The notes under the pieces: generated by a model
What the model was told of the DNA's origin: nothing
Databases searched by the model: none
What the model saw: the letters and a program-made list of their open reading frames with translations, nothing else
Program-made: the position numbers and the translations under genes
Assembly: GCF_018917525.1 (NCBI RefSeq)
Contig: NZ_JAHLOS010000012.1
Span: 1-64,000, forward strand
Direction: 5' to 3'
Length of the DNA: 64,000 nucleotides
DNA from: Enterococcus raffinosus
GTDB taxonomy: Bacteria > Bacillota > Bacilli > Lactobacillales > Enterococcaceae
Shown here: piece by piece, positions 33,769 through 42,145 of the stretch
How positions within the stretch are numbered: the stretch's first letter is position 1
Layout of the letters: each line of letters begins with the position of its first letter

Positions 33769-36003
33769 ATGGATCATTCTTTTGTCGTTACAAATGGACG
33801 CAAGTTTACCAAAGTAGAAGAACAGATGATTTGGCGCAAACCAACTAGTCACAAAACGAGTCAGGAAGAAGTAAGGATTGCATCAGAAATTAAAAATAAT
33901 TGGCTCGATCCTGAAATGAAGATCATGAATGTGCTGCTAGAAGGAGACGCCGGATCTGGCAAAACACAGTTGGCACGAGCTCTATCAGATGATTTGCGGC
34001 TTCCGTATACCAAAGTCACTTGTTTTGCTGATATGGACAAAACGGATGTCTTCGGTGCCCTATTGCCAGTTGTTTCAACAGATAGCGATGAGGATCAGGA
34101 ATTACTTGAAGCTATATATCAAACGGATTCTTTACAAGAAGTTTTATCAGTAATTGCAACTCACTTTCAAATTGATGCGAACCAAGCAAAGGAACGCTTA
34201 AGTAAACTAATCGAACGAATTGATCAAGCGGATAATACTACAAGTGTTGAGTATAAATTTTATCCCTCAGAAATCGTTCGGGCAATGCAAAAGGGCTATT
34301 TGCTAGAAATCCAAGAGCCGACAGTTATTCGTGACGCTTCCGTTTTGGTTGCATTGAACTCAGCTTTGGAGCCAAACGGATTGTTGAACATACCAACTGG
34401 GATCATTCGCCGACACCCCGATTGTGTCGTTATCATCACTACCAATCGCAATTATCAGGGAAACCGCCCGCTAAACGAATCCTTGCGGGATCGGGTGCAG
34501 CATGCAGAAAAAATGGACCTGCCTACTATTGAAGTAATGATTGACCGGGCAATGGCTAAAACGAATTTTACCGACTATGATTACTTGGAAATTATGGCTA
34601 AAATCATTCGATTATTAGATGAAACAGCTAAAGCCAATGCAATCAAAGGGGTTGCCGGTATGCGTTCCTATTTCTTTTGGGTCAATAGCTTGAAGCAGGG
34701 ACAAGATCCTTTGGAGAGTATTTTTCCTAAAGTCCTGTATAAGTTGACTACAGATGAGATTGAATTAAAGATATTGCAAGAGGCTTTAGAACAAAGTAGA
34801 TTACTAACAGAACTACAACAAGTAAAAAATCAGCAAAAATTAAAGCAAGGCAGAAAAATCAGCCAAGCGGAAGCCGACCAACGAAATATCGTAGAAGAGG
34901 CGGAAGAAGCAACCTTAAAAAATGAAGCGATACAGACTGAAAACTCTGTAAAAAACGAAGAGGAAGCAAAGCAAGAAGAAGTTGCTTCGGAAAAGGAAAA
35001 ACAACCGGATTCTATAGAAATTCCTGATGAAGCCACCAGAAATGATGTCGAAGCCGAGAGTACTTCTGCTTCAATCAATGAAGAGGAAAAAATTGGATCT
35101 GCCATGTCATTAGACGAAATGGTCGAAATCGATAAAGCGAAACGAAAAGAACTGAATCGCGAGATCCGTGAGAGCTTAAAGGAAACAATTCATGCAAAAG
35201 AAGGAACGATTCTTCATCGACCAACAATTAATGAGGCTGCCATCAAAAACGGTCAAGAATTAACGCAGCAGGTGTTGCCAGAAGTTGAAAGCTTAAGTCG
35301 CGTGATCAATGACCTCCTGAACAAAGAAGTAAGTACTGATTTTGCTAGCGGCAAATACTATGGTGCTCGTTTTAATCCAAGTCATGTGGCCTATGGTGAT
35401 CTGCGGAATTTTGATAAGAAGAATCCACCAAGCGAGAACCCCTCATTAGCTTTAGCAGTACGAGTGGATGAATCAGGTTCAATGCTGCGAGATGACCGAA
35501 TTCAAAATGCTAAATTAGCCGCTGTTGCACTCAGTTTATTTGCCGAGAAGACCAATATTCCTTTGATGCTTTATGGCGATTCTGCTGATCTTAGCCAGCG
35601 AGAAAAAACGTCGATCTACTCCTATAAGGAATTCGACGACAGTTATGATTTTATGGCCGCAAAATTATCTACAATGAAGCCGCGCCAAAACAATCGTGAC
35701 GGCGTCCCACTGCGATTATTAGCAGAAAAATTGAGTCATCAAGCAGCGGATACAAAAGTTTTATTATCCATCAGTGACGGACAACCGAAAGCATTACCAG
35801 ATTATACTGGAGAAAAAGCCCGGCAAGATATCCAAAACGTGTTAGCTGACTATGAGCGAAAGGGCATTCTCTTTATTGCCTGTGCTATTGGTGAGGATAA
35901 GGAACAGCTGCGGGATTTATATGGTGAAAATAATTTTGTTGATATTTCAGATATTTCTACCTTACCACAACAATTACTTCAATTAATTGCTCGTTTTATT
36001 TAA
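33769..36003 (+). CDS. MoxR-like AAA+ ATPase fused to a von Willebrand A domain
   Basis: A 744-aa protein with an N-terminal AAA+ domain of the MoxR/dynein-like type (Walker A GDAGSGKTQLA near residue 62; arginine-finger region NESLRDRVQHAEK near 240), a long Glu/Lys-rich linker (about 355-470), and a C-terminal vWA domain with MIDAS motif DESGS near residue 567 (AVRVDESGSMLRDDR). MoxR ATPases usually act with a separate vWA protein; here both are one chain. Such pairs remodel or insert cofactors into protein partners. The small protein upstream may be an adaptor or client. Substrate unknown. Confidence 0.88.
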   Translation: MDHSFVVTNGRKFTKVEEQMIWRKPTSHKTSQEEVRIASEIKNNWLDPEMKIMNVLLEGDAGSGKTQLARALSDDLRLPYTKVTCFADMDKTDVFGALLPVVSTDSDEDQELLEAIYQTDSLQEVLSVIATHFQIDANQAKERLSKLIERIDQADNTTSVEYKFYPSEIVRAMQKGYLLEIQEPTVIRDASVLVALNSALEPNGLLNIPTGIIRRHPDCVVIITTNRNYQGNRPLNESLRDRVQHAEKMDLPTIEVMIDRAMAKTNFTDYDYLEIMAKIIRLLDETAKANAIKGVAGMRSYFFWVNSLKQGQDPLESIFPKVLYKLTTDEIELKILQEALEQSRLLTELQQVKNQQKLKQGRKISQAEADQRNIVEEAEEATLKNEAIQTENSVKNEEEAKQEEVASEKEKQPDSIEIPDEATRNDVEAESTSASINEEEKIGSAMSLDEMVEIDKAKRKELNREIRESLKETIHAKEGTILHRPTINEAAIKNGQELTQQVLPEVESLSRVINDLLNKEVSTDFASGKYYGARFNPSHVAYGDLRNFDKKNPPSENPSLALAVRVDESGSMLRDDRIQNAKLAAVALSLFAEKTNIPLMLYGDSADLSQREKTSIYSYKEFDDSYDFMAAKLSTMKPRQNNRDGVPLRLLAEKLSHQAADTKVLLSISDGQPKALPDYTGEKARQDIQNVLADYERKGILFIACAIGEDKEQLRDLYGENNFVDISDISTLPQQLLQLIARFI

Positions 36004-36004
36004 A

Positions 36005-36072
36005 GTTAAAAAAGTCGAACACAAAGACACTTATTAATGGAAGTGTTTCTGTGTTCGACTTTAACTTTTTTT
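36005..36072. terminator. Strong bidirectional terminator
   Basis: A long hairpin at 36005-36065 built from AGTCGAACACA with TGTGTTCGACT and the inner AGACACTT with AAGTGTTT, flanked by GTTAAA and TTTAAC and followed by a T run. It separates the AAA+/vWA gene from the convergent UPF0340 gene. Confidence 0.9.
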
Positions 36073-36106
36073 ACTATTGCTCAAAAAGAAGTTCGTTCAA
36101 ATCAAT

Positions 36107-36646
36107 TTAGTAAGTCGCGCGTGGTCCACCAATGTATTTTGGACGACTGCGTAAAGCTGTTACATGAGCGCTGCCTAATTCCTTGATAGAAGGACGGACA
36201 GGAACCTGAACGTGTTTGACATGCATCCCAATCGAAGTATCGCCAATATCAATTCCTGCTTGAGCAACAATATGTTCAACTTCCACTGGATCACTAAATT
36301 GTTCAAAGGCTGCTACAGAGCAAGAGCCTCCTGCATGTAGCGCTGGTTTAACGGATACGATCTCCCAATCCTTTTTTTCGGCAATCTCTCGCTCGACAAC
36401 AACAGCACGATTAATGTGTTCACAGCCTTGAACGCCCAAATAGATCTTTTTAGGATCAAGAATTGATTTCAATGTTTCGATCACCCATTGACCAACTTCT
36501 TGACTTGAATTTTTTCCAATCGTCCCACCAACAATCTCACTAGTCGTACAACCTAAAACAAAAACATCACCAGCTTTAAGGTTGGCTTCTGCTAAAACAT
36601 CGTTGACAATCGTTGATAAATCTTGTTGTAATTTTTCTTTTTCCAT
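36107..36646 (-). CDS. UPF0340 (YwlG/TIGR01440) family protein
   Basis: Conserved Firmicutes protein of unknown function, 179 aa, normal family length. Family features seen: [14 protein letters not shown] near residue 27, [12 protein letters not shown] near 70 and [17 protein letters not shown] near 100. It is the last gene of a minus-strand set with an ECF S component (22 bases upstream) and a ThiD/PdxK kinase, possibly one operon. No link to vitamin metabolism can be shown from the sequence. Confidence 0.9.
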   Translation of the reverse strand: MEKEKLQQDLSTIVNDVLAEANLKAGDVFVLGCTTSEIVGGTIGKNSSQEVGQWVIETLKSILDPKKIYLGVQGCEHINRAVVVEREIAEKKDWEIVSVKPALHAGGSCSVAAFEQFSDPVEVEHIVAQAGIDIGDTSIGMHVKHVQVPVRPSIKELGSAHVTALRSRPKYIGGPRATY

Positions 36647-36668
36647 TTGAATGACTTCCTTCTATTAA

Positions 36669-37163
36669 CTATTTATATTGAGGGTGACGCAATACTCTTT
36701 GCAACGCGTGATAAAGAGGAATGGTCACCGCGATACCAAAAATATTTTGCACAAGATTACCTGGCAGCGAGGCCAAACCAGCTGGCCAACCAAATAACAA
36801 CGCCGTAGCTATTGCATAGCCGATAATCATGAACAAACTTGCAAACGTGAATCCAAAAAATAATCCTTTTCGATTAGGAAATCTATTATACAGATAACCT
36901 AGAATGAATCCTTGGAAACCATGGATAATAATTGAAAAAATTGCCCATTCTGGATAACCAGAAATCAAATCAATCAAACCTCCGCTTAAAGCGCCGACTA
37001 AAAGACCACCGGTTGGACCAAAAAGCATGGCCGAGGCATAGATTCCCACTTCACACAGTGTCACGAATCCTTTGGTTGCAGGAATTGGAATGATGAAAAG
37101 AATCGATAGGGTGACGGTAAGAGCCACCATCATTGCCAATTTGGTCATTTCTTTTGTTTTCAT
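36669..37163 (-). CDS. ECF transporter S component (vitamin B6 or HMP type)
   Basis: Substrate-capture membrane subunit of a group II energy-coupling factor transporter. The 164-aa protein has about five to six membrane segments and the S-component start KTKEMTKLAMMVALTVTL; the GPTGGLLVGALSGGLIDLISG segment fits the family. Its start overlaps the kinase gene by four bases, so its substrate is likely that of the kinase: pyridoxal/pyridoxine or hydroxymethylpyrimidine. The shared EcfA/EcfT energising module is not in this window. Confidence 0.86.
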   Translation of the reverse strand: MKTKEMTKLAMMVALTVTLSILFIIPIPATKGFVTLCEVGIYASAMLFGPTGGLLVGALSGGLIDLISGYPEWAIFSIIIHGFQGFILGYLYNRFPNRKGLFFGFTFASLFMIIGYAIATALLFGWPAGLASLPGNLVQNIFGIAVTIPLYHALQRVLRHPQYK

Positions 37164-37957
37164 ACCGTAACCTCCGATTTTACGCTATCACCGAACCAAA
37201 CATTTCCTTCTCCATTTTTTAAAAGAAGCCCATTTTTGATTCCTTGATAAACATATTCCTTGCTATCCTTAATCGCGCTAACTAAATCCTTGCCTAAAAC
37301 TAGATTCGATGTAATAGCCGAAGCAAAAGTACAGCCCGCGCCATTAATCGTTACATTTGATAATTTAGGTTTAGAAAAGTGCTGAAAATCCTCGCCATCA
37401 TAAAAGAGATCAGAAGCCATATCACCAGAAAGGCGTTGCCCACCCTTAATTACAACAGCATGTGCACCAAGAGCAATAATTTTTTTTGCAGCTTGTTCCA
37501 TTTCCGCCGGATTAGAGATTTTCTGCTGGCTTAAAAGCTCTGCTTCTTTTAAATTCGGCGTAATAACCGTAACAAAAGGAAATAGCTCAATCAATTTTTC
37601 TCGATAGCTATCATTATATATACGATCAGTTTCTTTAAATGCCATCACAGGGTCTAAAACGATCGGACCATCAAATGATCGCAAAAAGCTTTTGACAATT
37701 CCCAGCGATTCTAATTGATGAATTAGCCCAAGCTTTATCCCATCCAATGAAAGGTTATCTTTTATTGTATTCAATTGATCGTTTAAAAGTTCAGTAGGCA
37801 AATTAGTGATTTCAAACTGTTCATTTTTAACGATTGCAATACAGGTAATCGCAGTCAAACCAAATAAATGATAGTCCTCAAATGTCTTTAAATCTGATTG
37901 CAGACCGCCACCGGCTAAAGTATCCGATCCTGCAATAGTCAATATTGTCCTTGTCAT
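37160..37957 (-). CDS. ThiD/PdxK family kinase (pyridoxal or hydroxymethylpyrimidine kinase)
   Basis: Ribokinase-fold kinase of the ThiD family. The 265-aa protein starts ILTIAGSDTLAGGGLQSDLKTF, has LDPVMAFK near residue 100 and the anion-hole motif NGAGCTFASAI with a GxGC arrangement seen in both ThiD and the PdxK-like Firmicutes enzymes. These two activities cannot be separated by eye. Coupling to the ECF S component indicates salvage of an imported vitamin precursor. GGGGAG precedes the ATG. Confidence 0.87.
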   Translation of the reverse strand: MTRTILTIAGSDTLAGGGLQSDLKTFEDYHLFGLTAITCIAIVKNEQFEITNLPTELLNDQLNTIKDNLSLDGIKLGLIHQLESLGIVKSFLRSFDGPIVLDPVMAFKETDRIYNDSYREKLIELFPFVTVITPNLKEAELLSQQKISNPAEMEQAAKKIIALGAHAVVIKGGQRLSGDMASDLFYDGEDFQHFSKPKLSNVTINGAGCTFASAITSNLVLGKDLVSAIKDSKEYVYQGIKNGLLLKNGEGNVWFGDSVKSEVTV

Positions 37958-38150
37958 AAAAAAGCTCCCCAGTTAAGACGTATAGATACAAATTATCTTT
38001 ATTATTCAGTCAATGACCTCATTATAAAGTTGTATAGTGAAAAAGAAACAGCCAATTGGTTGTTTTTTATCTCATCCAATTTCAAGTGCTATTATTTGTA
38101 CCAGATAAAAAAATACGTTAGCATAACTAGTGAGGAAGGGGATCATGTAT

Positions 38151-38774
38151 ATGAAAATATTTGTTGCCGGAGCTACCGGAAGAGTAGGCGAAGAACTGAT
38201 TAAAAATTTAGTTGAAAAAGGGCATACCGTTTATGCAGGCGCGCGTCGTGATGACGCGATCAAAGCCGATGAAGCTGTTACACCGGTTCATTTAGATCTG
38301 CATGGTACGATTGATGAAATCGCAGATACACTAGCTGAGGCTGAAGCAGTTTATTTCGTAGCTGGTTCACGAGGAAAAGACTTATTACAAACAGATTTGT
38401 ACGGCGCTGTAAAACTGATGCAGGCCGTTGAGAAAAAGGGAATTAAACGGTACATTCATTTAAGTTCGCTATTTGCTTTGCAACCAGACAAATGGAGTGG
38501 CACGTTAACTGATTACAACATTTCAAAATTCTTCTCAGACAATTGGCTGATCGATAAAACCAATTTAGAGTATACGATTTTACAACCAGGAAGTTTGAAA
38601 GAAACCCCCGGAAGTGGAAAAATAACTACAAACATCACAGAGAAATCAGAGAATTCCATCGAAAACGTTGCTGCTGTTTTAGCAGAGCTGCTCGAACAAG
38701 AAAATACCATTAAGAAAGTAATTTTAATGGGAGATGGCGATACACCAATTAACGAAGCGCTAAAAAAAATATAA
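38151..38774 (+). CDS. NAD(P)-binding atypical short-chain dehydrogenase
   Basis: Extended/atypical SDR of the NmrA/YwnB type. The 207-aa protein has the dinucleotide-binding GATGRVGEELIKNL at residues 6-19, HLSSLFAL and DYNISKFFSDNWL (a Tyr-x-x-x-Lys-like element, here Y-N-I-S-K) and LQPGSLKETPGSGKI. The frame is open from GTG 38130; AAGGGG at 38136-38141 favours ATG 38151 over ATG 38145. Monocistronic. Substrate unknown; such proteins often act on flavins, quinones or as redox sensors. Confidence 0.87.
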   Translation: MKIFVAGATGRVGEELIKNLVEKGHTVYAGARRDDAIKADEAVTPVHLDLHGTIDEIADTLAEAEAVYFVAGSRGKDLLQTDLYGAVKLMQAVEKKGIKRYIHLSSLFALQPDKWSGTLTDYNISKFFSDNWLIDKTNLEYTILQPGSLKETPGSGKITTNITEKSENSIENVAAVLAELLEQENTIKKVILMGDGDTPINEALKKI

Positions 38775-38783
38775 AGAAATTGG

Positions 38784-38826
38784 TCCACTCGACGAGAATC
38801 CTAGTCTGAGTGGATTTCTCTTTTCT
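38784..38826 (+). terminator. Probable terminator after the SDR gene
   Basis: TCCACTC (38784-38790) and GAGTGGA (38808-38814) form a short stem with inner GAC/GTC pairing, followed by a T/C-rich tract. Confidence 0.5.
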
Positions 38827-38934
38827 TAATTCAGTCGAGGCGAAAAATATTAAATAATTTCTTAGTCTTTCTACTGACTTAATGATAAAATAGAGACTGC
38901 CGAACATAGAATTCCGTGATTAAGGAGTAACCTT

Positions 38935-39552
38935 ATGAATCTTCAAAATATCCATGATCTTAGAATCGAAGAGGGGGTTCAAATGATCAGAAAAAGAAAA
39001 ATTGCGAAATATTATATGAAGCAGCAGGGCTTTACAAAAAAAGAGGCATACGACACAGCACTTAAGACGCAGCCGGAGTTTGCTGAAGCGCGTAATCTTT
39101 ACCTGGCCTTATTTTATGAAGCCAAACCCGTTTTCGCCGATCGAGATGAAAGAGAAAAAGCCCTCCGAGTCTATCAGGTTTTTAGTGTGATTGCTTTGAT
39201 TTGTTTTGTTATCTGGTTATTCAGCAACGGTTATTTAGATGGCTCCAGTGTAACAGATAATTTTCTGTTGATTGCGTTGGTAATCAATGTAGCAATTACA
39301 AGTTACTTTGATGAAAAAGTAACAGAACGAATCCATGAACGAAAAATCAAGGAATTGTTACGCTACCGATCTGAAGCGTCAAAAAAATTACAGCAAGTTG
39401 AAGAAATCAAACGAAATATTTTTCGAGCGGAACATCGTGGACTTACCTTGGTAGAAGAACGTAAAGTAGAGGACGAAAAAAATGCCGAGCCGCAATCGAA
39501 AATTATTACATTTGAAAAAATAAAGGCCCTTCGAGGGAAAATGAAGAAATAG
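38935..39552 (+). CDS. Membrane protein of unknown function with two transmembrane segments
   Basis: I do not recognise a family. The 205-aa protein has a basic, helical N-terminal region (about 1-75, RKRKIAKYYMKQQGFTKKEAYDTAL), two membrane segments at about 84-101 and 108-125, and a charged, predicted coiled-coil C-terminus (about 130-205). AAGGAG precedes the ATG. It is monocistronic with a terminator at 39551-39589. The tail topology suggests both ends are cytoplasmic. Confidence 0.8.
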   Translation: MNLQNIHDLRIEEGVQMIRKRKIAKYYMKQQGFTKKEAYDTALKTQPEFAEARNLYLALFYEAKPVFADRDEREKALRVYQVFSVIALICFVIWLFSNGYLDGSSVTDNFLLIALVINVAITSYFDEKVTERIHERKIKELLRYRSEASKKLQQVEEIKRNIFRAEHRGLTLVEERKVEDEKNAEPQSKIITFEKIKALRGKMKK

Positions 39553-39589
39553 CCGACTACGTGAAGGAACTACGTAATTGGCTATTTTT
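39551..39589 (+). terminator. Terminator after the 38.9-kb membrane protein gene
   Basis: AGCCGACTACGT (39551-39562) pairs with ACGTAATTGGCT (39572-39583) with one mismatch and one G-U pair, followed by five Ts. Confidence 0.75.
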
Positions 39590-39669
39590 GTGTTTAAATT
39601 TTAACTCAATTTGCTTTTTATGAAAAGGTTTGCAATAATTCCCATTAAAGAGATCAAGGAGGCAAATGA

Positions 39670-40332
39670 ATGATTAAGGCGATAATATTTGATATGGATG
39701 GTGTGATTGTCGATACTGAGTTTCAAGATTTTCGCATTCAACAGGAGTTCATCAAAAAAGAAAATCCCTCCATCAATCAAGCAGAAACCAATTTCGACGA
39801 ATTGATTGGGCAATCTTACAAGATGCTTTATGAGACATTAAGAAAACTTATCGGCAGCAACGATTCTCTAAACGAGATTAAACGGCGTTTTGAAGAATAC
39901 AACGACATTGCGTATGAATCAATTAACTACCAACAACTGTTCCGGAAAGAGCTTCTTCCAATTTTAAAATGGGCTAAATCAAAAGGGGTTTTGCTGGCAG
40001 TCGCATCCTCTTCAACCTATGAACACATCATCGAAGTGTTGAATTCTTGTAACATCAAGGATTATTTTGACGTGATTTATAGCGGTGAGTTTGTTGAAGA
40101 AAGCAAGCCAAATCCAGCGATTTATTTAAATACATTAGAATAACTAAATGTCTCAGCAGATCAAGCAATCACCATTGAAGATTCTTATTATGGCATCAGC
40201 GCAGCAAAAGCTGCTGGTATCACCACGATCGCCTATAAGGAAACGAGAGCTGCCATTGATCAAAGTGCGGCAGATTATTTAGCTGAAGACATGACGGAAG
40301 CCTATGAGATTATTCAGAAACTGAATAAATAG
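39670..40332 (+). pseudogene. HAD-superfamily phosphatase interrupted by an in-frame stop
   Basis: A beta-phosphoglucomutase-like HAD hydrolase. Motif I IIFDMDGVIVDTE is at residues 4-16 and the frame runs to codon 157, where TAA at 40141-40143 interrupts it. Reading on in the same frame gives a further 62 codons with the motif IV region VSADQAITIEDSYYGISAAKAAG and a stop at 40330-40332, so the original gene had 220 codons. The truncated product lacks the metal-binding motif IV and is probably inactive. It lies about 640 bases before the prophage left end. A sequencing error is possible but a single substitution would be needed, not an indel. Confidence 0.88.
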
Positions 40333-40456
40333 AGAAGAGGGGGGGCAAGTATGTTTTCATGCAATCAATTTTGATTAATGCACAGACTATAAGTGACGGT
40401 TCAAACTGATATCATTATGATACCTTATACTTAAAACAGCTATAGAGGTGATTTTC

Positions 40457-40654
40457 ATGATTGATTTTATTTCTAAAGAGGAATTTTTGAAGGCTGGTCT
40501 GGGGTTTACAGACCTTTTTGAGGAATCGTTATTCGAATATTATCTAGAGTTAGATGGATTCATGTACTATGACCCTAAATCAAAATATATGTACGATAAA
40601 CAAGGTGTGAAAGCCTTTTATGTTGAACAGGTTTTCACTGGTGTAGACAGATAG
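40457..40654 (+). CDS. Small hypothetical protein (65 aa)
   Basis: A 65-aa acidic, aromatic-rich protein (FISKEEFLKAGLGF, YYLELDGFMYYDPKSKYMYDKQG) with no membrane segment and no family I recognise. AGAGGTG at 40444-40450 supports ATG 40457 rather than the earlier start at 40448. A terminator follows at 40666-40692. It is the last host-type gene before the prophage. Confidence 0.7.
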   Translation: MIDFISKEEFLKAGLGFTDLFEESLFEYYLELDGFMYYDPKSKYMYDKQGVKAFYVEQVFTGVDR

Positions 40655-40665
40655 AGTTTTTTAAG

Positions 40666-40692
40666 ACGCTGTAAAAAATGCAGCGTTTTTTT
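40666..40692 (+). terminator. Terminator after the 65-aa gene
   Basis: ACGCTG (40666-40671) and CAGCGT (40681-40686) with a nine-base loop, followed by Ts. From here to the prophage left junction at 40963 the sequence is AT-rich and I see no gene in it. Confidence 0.75.
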
Positions 40693-40969
40693 ATTTTTTT
40701 GCAAATTGTTTTTGTGAATTTTTAGTCCATAAAATCAACTTGATGAGATTATTTTTCATTGATTTTATGGATAGTGAGTTTTTGATTTTATTTGATAAAA
40801 TAATTAGTTGGAAAATAAAAAAATACTTAAGCGTACTGAATGGAAAATCGGTATAAATTTTAATAGATAAGTTGTAAAAATGTAAATGATAATAATATTC
40901 CGTGAAAAGCTATGAAGTCATAATTTGGCTTGAATTTAGTAAATCAATTCAAAAGAAACTTACTATTTA

Positions 40970-40997
40970 ACTTTGTTTAATGTATATTACCGTTAAC
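40970..40997 (+). repeat. Prophage left attachment site (hybrid dif)
   Basis: ACTTTGTTTAA, then TGTATA, then TTACCGTTAAC. The XerC arm and central six bases equal those of the dif site at 49531-49558, but the XerD arm differs (TTACCGTTAAC instead of TTATGTAAACT). This is what a recombination of a phage attP with host dif would leave on the left. The identical part extends outward to 40963. Confidence 0.85.
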
Positions 40998-41027
40998 TTA
41001 TAAAATTATAACACCTCTCGCGAGGTG

Positions 41028-41261
41028 TTATTTTTTATTGAAAGGTTCATAATCAAAAAAATCCTTTAAAGAAATTTTTAAGCCATCACATATTTTAGAT
41101 AATGTTGATAAATTAGGGATTCTTTCTTCATTAATTATTCCGTTCAAGGTCGATTGCCTAATATTTGATAAAGAGGCGAGCTTATTGATTGTTATGTTAT
41201 TATCATGAGCTAATTGTAATATTCTGTCAACAATCATCTTGTGTTCATCTAATTTATTCAT
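41028..41261 (-). CDS. Prophage XRE-family repressor
   Basis: A 77-aa Cro/CI-type DNA-binding protein made of little more than one helix-turn-helix (NNITINKLASLSNIRQSTLNGII at about 22-44, then IPNLSTLSKICDGLKISLKDFF). It is divergent from the other phage genes, the arrangement of a lysogeny repressor. The frame is open from a GTG at 41270, but AAGGAG before ATG 41261 sets the start. The 133 bases to the first early gene hold two inverted repeats that may be its operators. Confidence 0.85.
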   Translation of the reverse strand: MNKLDEHKMIVDRILQLAHDNNITINKLASLSNIRQSTLNGIINEERIPNLSTLSKICDGLKISLKDFFDYEPFNKK

Positions 41262-41305
41262 GCTCCACACTCCTTTTTACTCCTTATATAATAACATGTT
41301 TAGCT

Positions 41306-41347
41306 AACCTAATTAGGTTGATTATAGGGTTCCTATACACTTATAAT
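41306..41347 (+). promoter_or_regulatory. Prophage early promoter with overlapping operator palindrome
   Basis: AACCTAATTAGGTT (41306-41319) is a perfect 14-bp palindrome. It abuts TTGATT (41318-41323), which with TATAAT (41342-41347, spacer 18) forms a promoter for the rightward phage genes. A repressor bound to the palindrome would occlude the -35 region. Confidence 0.65.
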
Positions 41348-41354
41348 TACATTG

Positions 41355-41370
41355 TAACCGATAAAGGTTA
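41355..41370 (+). promoter_or_regulatory. Second candidate repressor operator
   Basis: TAACC-gataaa-GGTTA inverted repeat shares the AACC/GGTT half-sites of the palindrome at 41306-41319 with a different spacing, just after the early promoter. Confidence 0.45.
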
Positions 41371-41394
41371 AGAAAAAGGAAGGAATTTTGTCAG

Positions 41395-41625
41395 ATGTCA
41401 ATGAAAGAAATAGATTTAAGAATAATGTGTACTGCATTCTCTCAAAATGAAAGGCATTTATTAACAAGTGGTCTGAGATTGAAGAGAAATGAATTGGAAA
41501 GACAAATAGAGTTGCTTCGTAAAGTTAGAGAACGTGATGGTGATCAGTTTAAGCATAATGAATTTTTAAATGAGTTAGAAGCTAGTTTAGTTGAAGTTGA
41601 AAATTTGTATGCTGGATTTTATTAG
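41395..41625 (+). CDS. Small helical prophage protein, paralogue 1
   Basis: A 76-aa charged, probably all-helical protein (SQNERHLLTSGLRLKRNELE, QIELLRKVRERDGDQFKHNE) with no family I recognise. It is the first gene of the rightward prophage operon. It resembles the next gene in layout: an N-terminal F-x-x-[ND]-E motif, a leucine/arginine-rich helix, then K-x-NE-[FY]-L near residue 58. The two probably arose by duplication. A role in regulation or replication is a guess from position. Confidence 0.7.
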   Translation: MSMKEIDLRIMCTAFSQNERHLLTSGLRLKRNELERQIELLRKVRERDGDQFKHNEFLNELEASLVEVENLYAGFY

Positions 41626-41640
41626 TTTGGAGGACGTTAT

Positions 41641-41874
41641 ATGACTACTCAAATTTATGTAGTGAAACGCTCTTTTGAATTTACGAATGACGAACAGAAA
41701 GTTTTGATTCTGGCAATAAGCTGTCAGCTAACCGATTTAACACAAAGAATTAGACGAGCTAGAGAACTGGGACGGTTAGATATAGTAAATCAGTTAAGTT
41801 TGAGATACAAGTCCAACGAATATCTGCTAGATATGCTTTACAGAAAAACAGATTTTAAGCCTTCGGGTTTTTAA
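41641..41874 (+). CDS. Small helical prophage protein, paralogue 2
   Basis: A 77-aa protein related in layout to the preceding gene (FTNDEQKVLILAISCQLTDL, RRARELGRLDIVNQLSLRYK, SNEYLLDML). GGAGG precedes the ATG. It lies 15 bases after its neighbour in the same operon. No membrane segment or known motif is visible. Function unknown. Confidence 0.7.
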   Translation: MTTQIYVVKRSFEFTNDEQKVLILAISCQLTDLTQRIRRARELGRLDIVNQLSLRYKSNEYLLDMLYRKTDFKPSGF

Positions 41875-41900
41875 TAAAATAAAGTGAAAGGAGAATGCCA

Positions 41901-42140
41901 ATGTTTATCAGTGCGGGAAAATTAGTATTTGAGAAAGTTGAAGAAAAAGTAAGTGCGAAAGGCAATTCTTACAAATTAGTTCACATCATTGATACAGAAA
42001 ACTATCAACGTTTAGAGTTTTTTGCAGATGATGAGTTCCAACAAAAAGTATCAGAAAATCACCCCTGTAAAGTCACTCTAAAAGCCGTAAAAATGGGCTA
42101 CAGCACTTCAATGAATTGTCTTGCTGTTAATCCTGCGTAA
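41901..42140 (+). CDS. Candidate phage single-stranded-DNA-binding protein
   Basis: A 79-aa soluble protein with an alternating beta pattern (FISAGKLVFEKVEEKVSAKG, YKLVHIIDTENYQRLEFFADD, PCKVTLKAVKMGYSTSMN) that suggests a small OB-fold. Filamentous phages encode such a protein (gpV type) to coat the single-stranded progeny DNA, and the place just before the structural genes fits. There is no sequence signature that proves it. AAGGAG with normal spacing supports ATG 41901; the ATG at 41895 is too close to that site. Confidence 0.6.
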   Translation: MFISAGKLVFEKVEEKVSAKGNSYKLVHIIDTENYQRLEFFADDEFQQKVSENHPCKVTLKAVKMGYSTSMNCLAVNPA

Positions 42141-42145
42141 TTTAT

